Source: Lantana camara (lineage: Eukaryota; Streptophyta; Magnoliopsida; Lamiales; Verbenaceae). Taken from it: a stretch of 64,000 nt of DNA. The translations under genes and the position numbers were made by a program. Below are positions 45,318 to 57,006 of this stretch, in pieces; the first letter of the stretch is position 1, and each line of letters opens with the position of its first letter. Location of the stretch: contig CM074857.1 in the NCBI GenBank assembly GCA_037501455.1, positions 110,331,501 to 110,395,500 of the forward strand, given 5' to 3'. Below the pieces are notes generated by a model, which did no database searches, was not told the origin of the DNA, and saw only the letters and a program-made list of their open reading frames with translations.

Positions 45318-47561
45318 TGTTGGGAATGGTGCCCTGAAAATTCAATTTGCTGAATTAATTAAACTGAATTTACAGCAAGTTATGAGTATTTCACATATTA
45401 ATAATTAATGACGTGTGGTGGTATTCTCATATGAAATGTGTTTCATAGGAAAAGACTTTGAATACTGAAATCACGTGTCATTAAAGTTCTAGTTGGTAAG
45501 ATAAGAATATGTTCTTATCAAGACTATAATGTGGTTATATAAGATGATTAGTCTTTCGTCATAGGGAATGGTGATTCCAATTATAACACGTTGATGATTT
45601 TCAATAGGATTGGAAACATCGAACTGGACCACTGAGATTATTCATTTTATACTGCTATCTAAAATGAATAAAATCTCAGGAAGCATTGTACTCTTAATCC
45701 TGACAATATTTCGGCTTTAGGCATGTAGTGTTAGTCACTGTAACATACTTGAAGTGAGGTCTCGGTAACGGGTGGCCAAAATACTTTGTATGATTCGGTG
45801 ACAACATGAAATGTGCTAAAGAGTTATATTGATCGAGGAATCTGTGGCCTTGCTGGAAGGTAAGAGATATCTTTGAAATAGATTTACAAAAGTTCGAATT
45901 AAGACTTTGGCCAAAGCACTTCGCGTGATAACGTCACCGAAGTTGTATATTGAATGTGTTTCACATACAGAGAATTTGAACTTAAGGCAAATCAATAAAT
46001 TTCAAATTGGAGATGAAAAATAAATGATAGTAGTTGTAATTTATTTTTCATGGATATCTACACGGAGGAGTAAAATGCGAAATTATTCTAGATCGAGAAA
46101 TTCGTGAATAATTTAATTAATTTTAGAGTGCAACAATATTTATTTAGTGGAATTAAATATTGTTAAACGGTAATTAATTATTGTCATGAGATGATAACAT
46201 ATTAATCCGTTTGGAGCTAAAATTAATTAGTCCTGCAGGTCCCCCTGCAAGCCCCAAATTGAAAAACCCAAAGAGAAAATATTAAAAGGAGAAAGAGAAA
46301 TGAAATTTTAAAAGTGTTTGAAAATAGCCAAGGGATTTATTTTAAGAAAATAAATCAAGTTCCAAAGAGTTGGAAATGCCCGGAATTTTATTTTGGAGAA
46401 AATAAAATTTTAAATTTTTTTCTTTAAAAAAAAAAAAAAAAAAAAAAAAGTGACGTGGCATTTTGCTGGCGTGGCGCTGACGTGGCACACCACGTCAGCA
46501 GGTCGGGCCCATGTGGCGCTGACGTAGCATCCGCGTGGCGGACCACGTGTACGACTGAGATCGAGCCGCGTCAGCGTCAATGGTTGGCTCAGATTGAACG
46601 GGTCAGTCAACGGGTTCGGACCGGGTCAAACGGGCAGGGTCGGCTCAAGTTTGGATAGGGTTAAGCCGGGTCCGATCCGGGTCGGACCAGACCCGGACAC
46701 GTGTCGCCACCTGGTGAGGCTGCGTGTGTCAACACGCGCCAACCACCTGGCAGCCTTCCGGCGGCGCGTGGCGGCGCGTGACTCCACGTGGCGGCGCGTG
46801 GTTGGTGGCGCTGGATTCACGGCTGAGAGAGCTACCACGTGGTGTATTGGGATTGGTCGGCCGGTATGCGGTTTGTACACGGTTGTGCAAAATGACATAA
46901 ATGCCCCTCATTTTATGTTTAAAATGACCAAAATACCCCTGTAAATTTGGCTATAAATAGCTGATCCCATAGCTCATTTCTCATTCAAAATTTTTCTCAG
47001 CCTTTTCGGTTGAAGGAGAGCTTTCTTCTCTCCATTTAATTAATCCTTGATTAAAGGATTAATTAATATATAATTAGGTGGTTATATAATTAATATATAA
47101 TCCACTTAATTATTAGAAAATTAGGGAATTTTCTAGTTTAGAAAAATGAGTTTTTCTATAAAATATTTTCTCGAGTATTTAGGGAAATACTCGCGGAGCC
47201 CACACTCCGAGGGTCGAGTCGGGGATATTGCGGGGAAGCTCTGTCGGTCTCACGAAAGGGAAATAAGCTGGAAAAATGCCGTTAAATAGCCATGTTTGCA
47301 GTACGGTAATAGTTTTCAGTTATTTTATTTTAAGCACGATAAATTATGTGCTCTTAAGTGTTAATTGCATGTTAGATATTTATCTGCTTAAGTGATTTAA
47401 AATTTATTATCAATTGCATGTATATACTTGAGTAGATCCGGCTAGTCTTCCGCTTTTGTATTAAAATGTTTTAGAAATATTTTAATACTTGTATTATAAA
47501 AAAAAAAAAAAATTTAAAATGTGGTCCCGAACTACTATTGTTCTGGGCCCGAATCCCAGCA
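45318..47561 (+). repeat. 3' LTR of copia-3
   Basis: Nearly identical to the 5' LTR. It differs by scattered substitutions, a longer A-run (about 24 at 46426-46449) and an extra GC-rich unit of about 20 bp near 46776-46796. Confidence 0.92.
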
Positions 47562-47566
47562 TACAT

Positions 47567-50344
47567 TTCATTTGAAAACCATAAATATAACTATATTAGG
47601 TTTTTGGCCAAAGCTTGTCACATACGATTGTAGGGTTTAATACATAACTAAAACGAAAACACCCTCACCTGAAACATGACGATACAAGGATACGAGTACC
47701 GAGTGCTTAGTTGATCAAGATTTCTCCACCCTGGACATAAACTGTACCAAAGACAACATAATGTGCTCGTGAGACTTAAGACTCCAAATGAACCAAATAG
47801 GATGCTCGGCAATGTATTGATCATGATATGAATGAAGAAAAGATGCTATAATGTAATGAACACGTTCATGTGCACTATTAAAGTCTTAAAGACATATAAA
47901 CATTCAATTTATTCATTCAATGAAGCATTCGTATTCAAACGAGTTCATATCCTTCACAAAACTCCACTACATACATCATATTACATAATATAACATATTT
48001 CCAAAGTTTGAGAGCAAGAAGAAATCATATGATAGGGGAAATGGGTTACGGAAATCATAAACGACACAAAACGCACATAAATGGCATTCAATAAAAGGAT
48101 ACCTAAATCTCATCCAATTGTTATGAAATCAAACCACCATACTCTTAACACATAATAAACCAAGTTCATAGTTCATCACGAATGAAGATAAAGGCGTTAA
48201 AGAGGTGAAACAATCAAAAACCGAAAAGGAAAAGACAAGAAATGCGCAGGGGAAGGGACACGCCCGTGTCCCTCTATTTGAATAGACTGAGACACGGGGG
48301 TGTCTCAGTACAGACCTGAAAAAAGGGCATGACACGGGGGTGTCTCACCTTACAAGGCAAATGAGACACGGGGGTGTCACGGTACAGACCCAAAAACGCA
48401 AACAAAGCTTACCGGCAAACAAACCCTATAAAATATCATTCCCAAAAACATACCAAATCAACTCCAAATCTTATGAAACTTGATATAAAACATATTTAGC
48501 ATGCTAGGATCATTTTTCTTTTAGAGTGAAAAGTCCAAATCACACGTTAAGAGAACCAAAACCATGCAGAAAATCTGGGTCGCCAAAACCGCACATATGA
48601 TCTCAATTATTTAATCATGCCATGATCAAGTACTTAGGGGTTGAATTTGAATCTAAAACCTTGGGGAATGCATGCTAACATACTAAAAAACTAATATACA
48701 TCATATATATGCAAAATGGTACGAATTGAAGCACATTAGAATGACCAACGAACTACAAACATGCAACAGCAGTAGGTCTGTCATAAACCATGCACCGAAC
48801 AGGTATTGTGCTACGGTTTTGGGGCTCAAAATGGATCCAAAGGCTTGCAACATGAATGCTAACATATATAGAAATGAGTGTAAATCATATCCATGCAAAT
48901 TCACATGAAAAGAAGGTCATTTAATCAAGCAACAAACCATAATTTCACACAGCAGCCCCGAAACAGGGGAGGCAGTTTGATCTTTAAGTTTGGAGCTCTA
49001 TATCTCATAATTTCACCAAAGAATCTAAAGAGTAAATCATTCATACATCACCTACTATCATTTAGTCATCGAATGGAAAAAGAAACAAGCTCATAATATC
49101 AGTTTTCAAGCACGAAATCAAGCAACAAAGGTAAAGTGTGCAGCAGCAGTTCGAAAATAGGGGAGGGGATCCAACCTCAAGTTTCATGCTAAAAAACTCT
49201 CATTTCATCCAAGGGTTCTAAAAATAAATCATCCAAAAATCAAGCATGGCTTGGTATCAAAAAGGAAGAGAAACAAGTTCATATAACCAAGTTTCATGCA
49301 AGAAATCTGCCCCAAACCTAAGCTACTCCAAGAAGGCAAGAATCACTCAAAAATCCTAAACATGTTCTAAATCAAACCCTTATCAAATCTGAAGCAAAAC
49401 AAGAAATAAATGGATGAAATCAAGCATAAAAGAGTAGAGGATACATAAATATACATACCTTCAAGATATGGAGAAGAAAGGAAGTGATTTGAGCTCAAAA
49501 TCACAAGGGCCAAGGTTTCTCTTTTCTTCTTCTCCTCTCCACTCTCTCTCGATCAGTTGCTGCAGAAAAAGTGAGGGTTTGGCTCGTTTTTGCTGATGAA
49601 AGAGGAGGATAAAGGGGCTAACTCAAGTACACAAGTCATGGGTTAAGGCATGGTTAGGTTTAGGTTGGCTAAAAGGGTCCCACCATGAAGACTAGTCAAC
49701 AAAAGGGTTCTTCTTGCACGAGTTGTTCGTTACGGTTGGATTTCGGAGGTCTTAATGATCCCAAAAAGGTATGAGTCTTGTTCCATTGTCCCCTAATCGT
49801 CGATACGAAGGAAACGGAGGTGACGGAATTCGAATCCGAATTCCCGAGCTCAAGATATCACGTGCGGAACCAAGGGTGCGCTAATTGCTCGTTAGCCCCC
49901 GATTTGGTTCCACAAATCAAAATAAATTTGTTAACACGTCAAATGAATTCGAAATCATAAACCGAGCATATAGACATGTTCATAACACACATAATTACGA
50001 CAGACTAAATTTCCACAACATTTCGATATCATTTCATATGAGAACGTAGCACAAATAAACAAGCATGCGTATATCCCTAATAAATTCATGTATTACAATT
50101 TAAAACTAAACTTTAACTTCCATTTTAAATATAATCCAAGGTCAACGGATTTGAATAAATTAATGCAAATGATTAAGGCATAATTAATTATCATAATTCT
50201 TAAATAACAATTTATAATAAAATTAAATAATAAAATTTAATATGAAACACTTATAAACAATTAATCACATAGTTAGATAATTTAATTGCGCAATTTATAA
50301 ACAAATACGACACATTAGTTTAAACAAAAAACCGGGGTGTTATA
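47567..50344 (-). repeat. LARD right (5') LTR, second part
   Basis: It resumes TTCATTTGAAAACC after the copia-3 TSD and ends GTGTTATA before the LARD TSD ATAGG. It aligns with 31041-33819. Confidence 0.9.
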
Positions 50345-51565
50345 ATAGGGGTAAAGCATAACTTTGATAAATATGAACCAATGTTTATAAAATGATTTAT
50401 GCCCGCAAGCTCGGCATCTTCCATCCTTACCCCTTGAAAACAATGAACGATGAACGATGTTGGACCAAGATCAACAACATCTTGAACATACACACATGCA
50501 CCACGCTTCTCTAGTGTCACTTTGGGTAGCTAGCCCTAGGTGACGATAAACGATGAATGAGATAAGGATTTGCGGACCTTTCTCTGACAGATTATCCTGA
50601 CTTAACCGACCTCCGATTAAAGCCGGTGTCAATTGTCTAATGGTGATGGCCGGTATTAGTGATGTCGTTGGCGCTCACCTCTTGAGCATCACTTCCACAC
50701 ATAATCGTCGGGCCCAATAACGATGAAACGATAATGTTTGCATATGAATGAACATCCGGAGCAAATCCGAATGCTTGAATACAATAAAGTCCGTGAAGGA
50801 CATTGAATAAATAATGCGATGATGAACGATGAACGATAAACGTTGAATAAATGAATATGATTGTTTGAAACGATAACTGAATATGAACATGATATTTGAA
50901 CGATAAATGCATGTGATATTTGAATAAATGATAAATGAAGTAAATGATTGATGAAAGAGTTGTCCCGATACGGGAATAGCTTATTGAAATAACTAGGTGT
51001 TGGTTTTGAAAATATTTAATACTATAGATATAATCATAGTTCCAGTTTGAAATAGTTAACCTCACCTAGTAATAGGTAAAGATGCGTAGTATGATTAAAT
51101 AGTGCCCTGGGGATCCCAGTGCTCAACCTTAACTCCTGTAAGTGACGTACTAAAGTGAGCATAAGAACTAAGACCCACTCTACATGATGTATATGAATGA
51201 TAAAATCACATATAGAGAGATAACACATAAGGGTAACACCATTTAAGGTATTAGAGATAAGGTATCACATAAAGAAACATGTTGAAGTGAGTTATCTTAA
51301 CGTGAGATGGTGATCTTACTAAAGCCAAGTAAGTATTAGTCAAATTGTGAATCCTAACGTAACCCTAAGGTTATGAAACAAATCCACGAAAGAAAACTCA
51401 TTTTGAAAAGATATTTTAGACCAGAGGTTGGGAAACCCTAAGTGCAAACGTCTAATTAGGTATCCCGAATTTTATTTTATTTTACTATTCAAAAGTACTA
51501 TTCTAGATTACTATTCAAGGTTACTATTCAATACTACTATTCACATGTCGGGTCAAAGGGTTCGG

Positions 51566-51645
51566 GAACACACACAAGAACACGCACACACACACGCACA
51601 CCATGCATACACACGGCACACACACACACATACACTCTCTCTAAT
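51566..51645. repeat. CA-rich microsatellite
   Basis: Interrupted CACACA runs, ending in CTCTCTCT. It encodes an apparent His/Thr-rich ORF that is an artefact of the repeat. Confidence 0.85.
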
Positions 51646-52419
51646 CAAATTATGATCTTGTTATAACCTATGGTTCAAGTTCATATTATTAGAAGTATGT
51701 GTGATCTAGATTAAAAGGTATAACCTAAGGTTACAAGGTCTAATTAAAGTACTATTCTAGCTTAGGCTATAAAGTGTGACACTAATCAAATATATAAGAT
51801 ATGATCAAATAATATTCCATTAATCTAAGTCATAGCATAAGATCAATTCATAATATATGAATCATATAATGTAGCATCATATCATAATATAAGTCATAGC
51901 ATAGCATGAGCATTGATCATATAATATGTGACAATTAAATCAATTGACAATGTGTAACATGTTGTGACATAATTGATCATATAATACTATTCCACCAAAT
52001 AGCATGCATGAACATAATTTAAATATCATAAACATAAATCAATATATAACATATATAAACCCTAAAGCATGATCAGAGCATATATTAAACTAATTCATAA
52101 CATATCATAGCATATTATAAACAATTAAATCGCATGAACAACTGTTCAAATATATCATAAAAACTATACCATAAACGCATAAAATAAAATGTTATATGGC
52201 TTAGGGAAGACCCTAAGACCCAATCTAAACATCACATAAATATACCATAACATAAAAACATAAATTAAACTTAAACATAACATAAAACTACAGCATAAAA
52301 TAAATAAAACAACTAACCTAAGGGGAGGGGAGGCTCTCGGCTAAGGGGAGAAAGGAGTGAGAGATGAGTGCTTGTCAACACAAGACTTGGTGCAAGAGGA
52401 AATGAATGAGTAAGGGGGG

Positions 52420-52427
52420 TATTTATA
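52420..52427 (-). promoter_or_regulatory. Possible TATA box of the gypsy-A LTR
   Basis: The minus strand reads TATAAATA inside GTATAAATACC. The position within the LTR suits a U3 promoter. Confidence 0.45.
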
Positions 52428-53135
52428 CTTGTTGGGAGACCCCTCACCTTGCAACAAAACTATCTCCAAGGGTAGGAGAGCAAATGGTAGTAGCTTCCCT
52501 TGTAAGCTTGGCCTTGATAATTAAATAAAAATGGGAAATGAAGGGTATTCAGGTAATTTAACATGGTAAACACGAAGACTAGCTTCTAGAAGTTGGCTTG
52601 TGTGAATAGGACAAAAATTATCTTCGAAATGAATATTTACTCGATGAAAACAGATTTACCGTTAGAAAGATATATTAGTTTTAAAGAATAGAAACTTGAA
52701 CGTTTTAAATGAATACGGATGAAAAATGACCTCCGAACATGATTTGAAAGTCCGAATTGTTTTAAAATGCCATAAAATAAATAGACAATCATTTTAAGCC
52801 CAATATCGACTATAAAAAGTTAGAAACGTAGGATGAATAGTAATTTATTTTTAAAAACGTTTTATTCAAAAATCGAGTTAGGTCTTGAACGAAGAGATGT
52901 AATAAATCTCAAAAATCATGAAATGAATCAAAAAGTATTTTAAACTCAAATTTGAAGAGTAGAAGTTCTCTGAACGAAAAACCATTCGTAGAAGGAATAG
53001 TGAATTAGAGTTTTAAATAAACGTTTCTTTTAAAACGAAGTTCGAAATAGATTTTCGAGTAAGGAGTGATACCAATAAACTTGTATCGACTTAAGGAACG
53101 ATTTAACTATAAACTTGGGTTGCAGAGAGTGTCCA

Positions 53136-53403
53136 AATCAAAGCTCGTTTGTAAGAATGAATAGTAACTTTGGACGGTAAGTGCCCAAAATACCCTTAAC
53201 GTTAAAGAAAAGACTCTGAACCTTGGAAAACAAGTTCAAGTGATTGGAAAACATGGATTATGAACCTCTAATCAAAGCTCATTTGTAAGAATGAATAGTA
53301 ACTTTGGACGGTAAGTGCCCAAAATACCCTTAACGTTAAAGAAAAGACTCTGAACCTTGGGAAAAAAGTTCAAATGATTGGAAAACATGGATTATGAACC
53401 TCT
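53136..53403. repeat. 134-bp direct tandem duplication
   Basis: Unit one is 53136-53269 and unit two is 53270-53403. They differ at only a few bases, so the duplication is young compared with its host LTR. Confidence 0.9.
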
Positions 53404-54534
53404 AAGGTTCGAGTGACAAGATGGGTAAAGTAGGCTCGGTAAATGAATAGTAACATGGGTGAAAGGTAAAGAATTCCCCCTTAACGTACTAAAAATCATA
53501 TATGAGCACGTTGATCAGGTAAGAATGCAATGCATTAGGTTTTGTAAAGTTGGATCATGGTCTATAAACGCTTTACCACTGCCCTTAGCTTACCATTTCA
53601 ACTAGACCCCATTATGGACTGTTACATGATTAATGCAGTTTCACGTAAAATGCATCACAGAAGCAATTAACAGATAACATGTCCTAACATGATACTAATT
53701 ATGAGATGATCATGGGTATTCTATCTTATACATAATTATGGGAGTCACTCCATAATCACTAGTTCTAAATATTCATGCCACAAAAACAGATATTTCACAT
53801 AAGGGTGCAGAATTTAATGAAAAAGCCCTATCTATTACATTAATAGAAAAACAACACTCCCTAACATATTAAGGGGTCTTCGATTATAGCACCTTTCTCC
53901 TTGATTTGGGAATCCATCTTCATCCTTGTGTGCTTGTCTCCAAAATGAAAAGAAAACCTCACTTCCTAAGTTCTACTCTCTTTACATAAAGTAATATGGT
54001 CCAATCTTCATATTGGCTAGAGACAAATGCACGGGGCATACCCCAACCCAAAAACAACAATAATAATACGAAAAGTCACATAATAAATCAAGCAAAGCGC
54101 GCACATAAGTAGGGCTCCAACCCCAATTGAAAAAACGCAACTATGGCGCTCTGACCCCAATTGAAATCATCCATGTGCAGAAATTTAAAACATCTATAAG
54201 ACTAACCCATGATCACCTAAACTAGCATAATCCGCATGAAATTTAAATTTATCGATTAAATTTAAAATTCCCTTAACTTCAAGTTCTAATAACTTAAGTA
54301 ATTTGAATATAGTTCACTATTCAATAATTTATTCAAAAAGAAAATCGAATTCGGATGATGACAAAACCTCAATTAATACAAGAATTAAATTTTTGTCAAA
54401 AATATCATTCAAAGTGATATTTATTAATTTTCTCAAAAATAAATTAATTTTAATTCATAAAATAAATAATTTTACAATAAAATCAGATATGAAAATACGG
54501 GATTTTATGAAACCAAAAACGAAACAAAAACGGT

Positions 54535-54725
54535 ATCGGGAACAGCCCGCACGAGGCACACGGGACTGCCGAAAAGCGCGCGCGCGACCAGGCCGTCACC
54601 GCCCACACATCCCACGCGATTGTCCTAGGCGGACGAGGGGCAACGCCCGCGCATAGCCAGGCGAGCCTTGCGGGCCGATACCTGCACGCAGGCTGCAGAC
54701 GGCACGGGGCGGTGCGATACGCGTG
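54535..54725. other. GC-rich island in copia-4 leader
   Basis: About 190 bp, shorter than in the relatives, with GCGCGCGCG and GGCAC strings, at the same place between AT-rich segments. Confidence 0.65.
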
Positions 54726-54967
54726 TTTCCAAAATCCAATTTTCAATGAATTCAGTTTTGAATTAAAACAGTTCAGAAAAAGCCTGATTTAAACAATTTT
54801 GAATCATATTAATACGAAAAAAATTTTCAATAATTTTTAAGAAAACATTTTAGATCCGATAAATTCGTAATTCGAATAAACTCAAGAATACATAACTAAT
54901 ATCCAAATTCAAGAATTTTCAGTCAAAATTCAAAAACAGTAACGATTCAAGACGAAAGTTGCAAGGT

Positions 54968-54980
54968 GGCTCTGATACCA
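54968..54980 (-). other. Primer-binding site of copia-4
   Basis: The minus strand reads TGGTATCAGAGCC, two bases inside the LTR edge. The match to the initiator-tRNA-Met complement is perfect. Confidence 0.85.
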
Positions 54981-54982
54981 CT

Positions 54983-57006
54983 TGTTGAAAAACATAAAGT
55001 TTGCATAGTAGAATTTAAAAAAAAAAATTCAAAAGTGAATCGTAAATCTTGCAATGTTCATTTCGAATCTAAGAAGGGTTTCAAGAAACTTAAGAAGATT
55101 GAAGCTTTCCAGTGATGTTGATACCGGCTATCAAACACCCTTCGTGTGGATTGTCCCTCGAACGATCGTCGAAAATGACCCAAAGTAGGTAATCCTCCAA
55201 AGCGTATCCACACCAGTCCTAGATCACGATCAAGCTATTGAGAATGCTAGTTTTGTGGCTTGTGTTTTGGCTAGGAATTAACTTTGAAAACTTTTCTTTT
55301 AATTTTCTCAAAATCAATTAACGCTTCAAGAACGTTGGTCTAAAGTGTAAGAGAAGTCCCACCCTTTGTATTTATGCAAGTGGGGTTCGAACCCCTTAGG
55401 GTTTCCCAAAATTACTGGGCTTTTGATTTCTTCCTCAATAATTCACTAATTAATTGATATCTTTCAATTGAAAATAAGATCATATCTTGATCTCCAAAAT
55501 ACTCCAAGAAATCTTTCTTTCTCCTACAATAGGAAGTTTGACTATTCAACCTTTATCTAGTATAAGGTCAAATATCGATTTTTCAATAAATAACTTAATT
55601 CATAATTAATTATTTATTGGGTTAATTATTTCGAGATTGGACTTAACAATTAATTCATAACTAATTAAAAGACCAAAATTAATTAATTAATTGAAGAAAA
55701 GAATTCACGTGTGGATCAAACCAGACATGTAATGCCACGTGTATTACCACGTGTACATGACACGTGGCAGCCACGTACCATGTGGCAGTCACGTACGCTG
55801 CGTGACACGTAGCTGGGGTCCACGTGTTCGTGGTCCTATTTTGATCAACATTTTGATCCTTCGTTAATCTAATTAACATCTTACCAAAACCCTCATGACC
55901 TAGCATTTATGTGTGGGCCTTCAGGTTCATTATTCGATTAGCAGTGACACTAATTAATTAATTCTTATAATTAATTAATCAGTTCACAGATCACACTACT
56001 ATAATCTAGCAATGGGTGTGTGACCCCTAACCGAATAACAAAATGAATTAAAGAACCTTTCAGTCGATGACCATCAGTGAAATACAATCCTCCTACAACT
56101 CCATCTCTCATTCAAGAAATTAAGGCATGGGAATAACACTTAGAGCCTTGTTATTCTTGATCTTTAAAGTTAAGTTCGTTTCATATCCATTTAGATATCA
56201 ATCTAAGAAAACCCGATTTTCTTGATCTCTTGATCTTTTATCCGCCTTGGCCAAGGGTTTAATATTTAATGGACTATGAATAACTTAATCAGTAAGAGAT
56301 CATTCTTGTTCTTAACAAGTGAAGGTCCTTTATCGATTCTACTAATTCTACATATGACACTTGTGTAATCCCAACATAGGTCGTGGTTTAGGTGTCTATA
56401 CGGTGACACCCTTTTGAGCCTATATCAAAGATTATAAAGTTAGCTCATATAAGACATTACAAAATCTCAAGTCAAAGGATTATTAATCATGTCATTGACC
56501 TGTGAGATATTTCCTAATCTGGATGTTTCTGGAAACTTCCTTTCCCATTTAGGAATGTTCTCATGCTGGACACCTCAGTGATGAAGTTCTTATAACAATC
56601 ACCCTTATGTATTATAAACGCATCATCGTATGCACTTATCACTCCATGAAACTGAGTGATCCTTCACAAGGACATAATCACATAAGCAAGTCTTAACGGA
56701 GTCAAGGTCGACACTCCCACTTTATGTCAGACTCATCGACTTGGAGAAGTTTCTAATCCTCACCTATGGAGTTAAGAACTTGTTTCATGTGTCATTCTCA
56801 TAAGGACATCATTCTCATAAGGACAAAGTTCTTAACGGCCTCATCGGATTAGGGGAGTTCAAAACATGCAAAACACAATCAAACCCAAACAGACATAAAT
56901 AAGAACATAAAGAAGTGATTGCCTATGAACAAAATCATTTCATTTATTATTCAGACTGTTTGTGATTTTATAAGGAAATAGTAAAACAACTACACTTTTG
57001 CTAACA
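54983..57006 (-). repeat. 5' LTR of copia-4
   Basis: From 57006 (TGTTAGC on minus) to 54983. The start has lost about 13 bp around the GGGCACTATT block found in relatives. ACGT-core sites lie at 55707-55835. The LTR is diverged from those of copia-1 and copia-2, as expected of the oldest host element in the nest. Confidence 0.75.
55707..55835. promoter_or_regulatory. Cluster of ACGT-core (G-box-like) sites in copia-4 U3
   Basis: CACGTG- or CACGTA-type sites occur about nine times in 130 bp (for example TGACACGTGGCAGCCACGT). This is the strongest of the three related clusters. Confidence 0.6.

Larger units (their letters stand above)
38203..47561 (+). mobile_element. Copia-3: recent Ty1/copia insertion with degenerate coding region
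   Basis: It has LTRs 38203-40409 and 45318-47561, PBS, polypurine tract and 5-bp TSD TACAT (38198-38202 and 47562-47566). The empty site is visible in the left LARD LTR near 31031. I count only about a dozen to fifteen substitutions between the LTRs over 2.2 kb, plus A-run and GC-repeat length changes. The interior has collapsed, with no ORF over about 95 codons. This is the latest datable insertion in the window. Confidence 0.92.
29826..50344 (-). mobile_element. LARD-type non-autonomous LTR retrotransposon
   Basis: Two LTRs of about 4.0 kb (29826-33819 and 36978-50344, the second split by copia-3) enclose only 3.16 kb of internal DNA with no retroviral protein. The polypurine tract borders the left LTR and the PBS borders the right LTR, so the element is on minus. 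It is flanked by ATAGG at 29821-29825 and 50345-50349. Long LTRs with a conserved non-coding interior are the definition of a large retrotransposon derivative. LTR ends TGTAACACCCC...GGTGCTACA on minus fit a Ty3/gypsy (Tekay/Del-like) parent that would supply proteins. Confidence 0.85.
17865..53626 (-). mobile_element. Gypsy-A: Tekay/Del-like Ty3/gypsy element carrying later insertions
   Basis: The 3' LTR edge is at 17865 (TCTAGCACCCC, a mutated TGTAGC) and the 5' LTR ends TGTTACA at 53626. Both sides are flanked by TGATT. Between them, on minus, are LTR, PBS (29110-29121), leader, gag, protease and a deleted RT/RNase H. Integrase and nearly the whole 3' LTR are gone. Copia-2 and the LARD lie inside it. 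The gag/protease type, long LTR of about 4 kb and TGTAACA start on minus suggest a chromovirus of the Tekay/Del type, but the missing integrase chromodomain prevents proof. Confidence 0.75.
50350..53626 (-). repeat. Gypsy-A 5' LTR, distal part
   Basis: This continues the LTR interrupted at 29825 and ends TGTTACA next to the TSD TGATT, giving a total LTR of about 4.0 kb. It contains a CA-rich microsatellite, a TATA box on minus and a tandem duplication. Since no second full copy exists in the window, the LTR assignment rests on the edges, the TSD and the PBS-side match. Confidence 0.7.
53627..57006 (-). mobile_element. Copia-4: leader and 5' LTR, right of the gypsy-A insertion
   Basis: From TGATTAATGCAG it follows the copia-1 leader (from about 14022) through a GC island to the PBS and LTR. 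The remaining leader is at 17705-17864. Gag-pol and the 3' LTR are not in the window. Confidence 0.8.

Noticed and set aside
51428..51655. His/Thr-rich ORF ending in a CA repeat
   Set aside because: It is a translation of a CA microsatellite inside an LTR.
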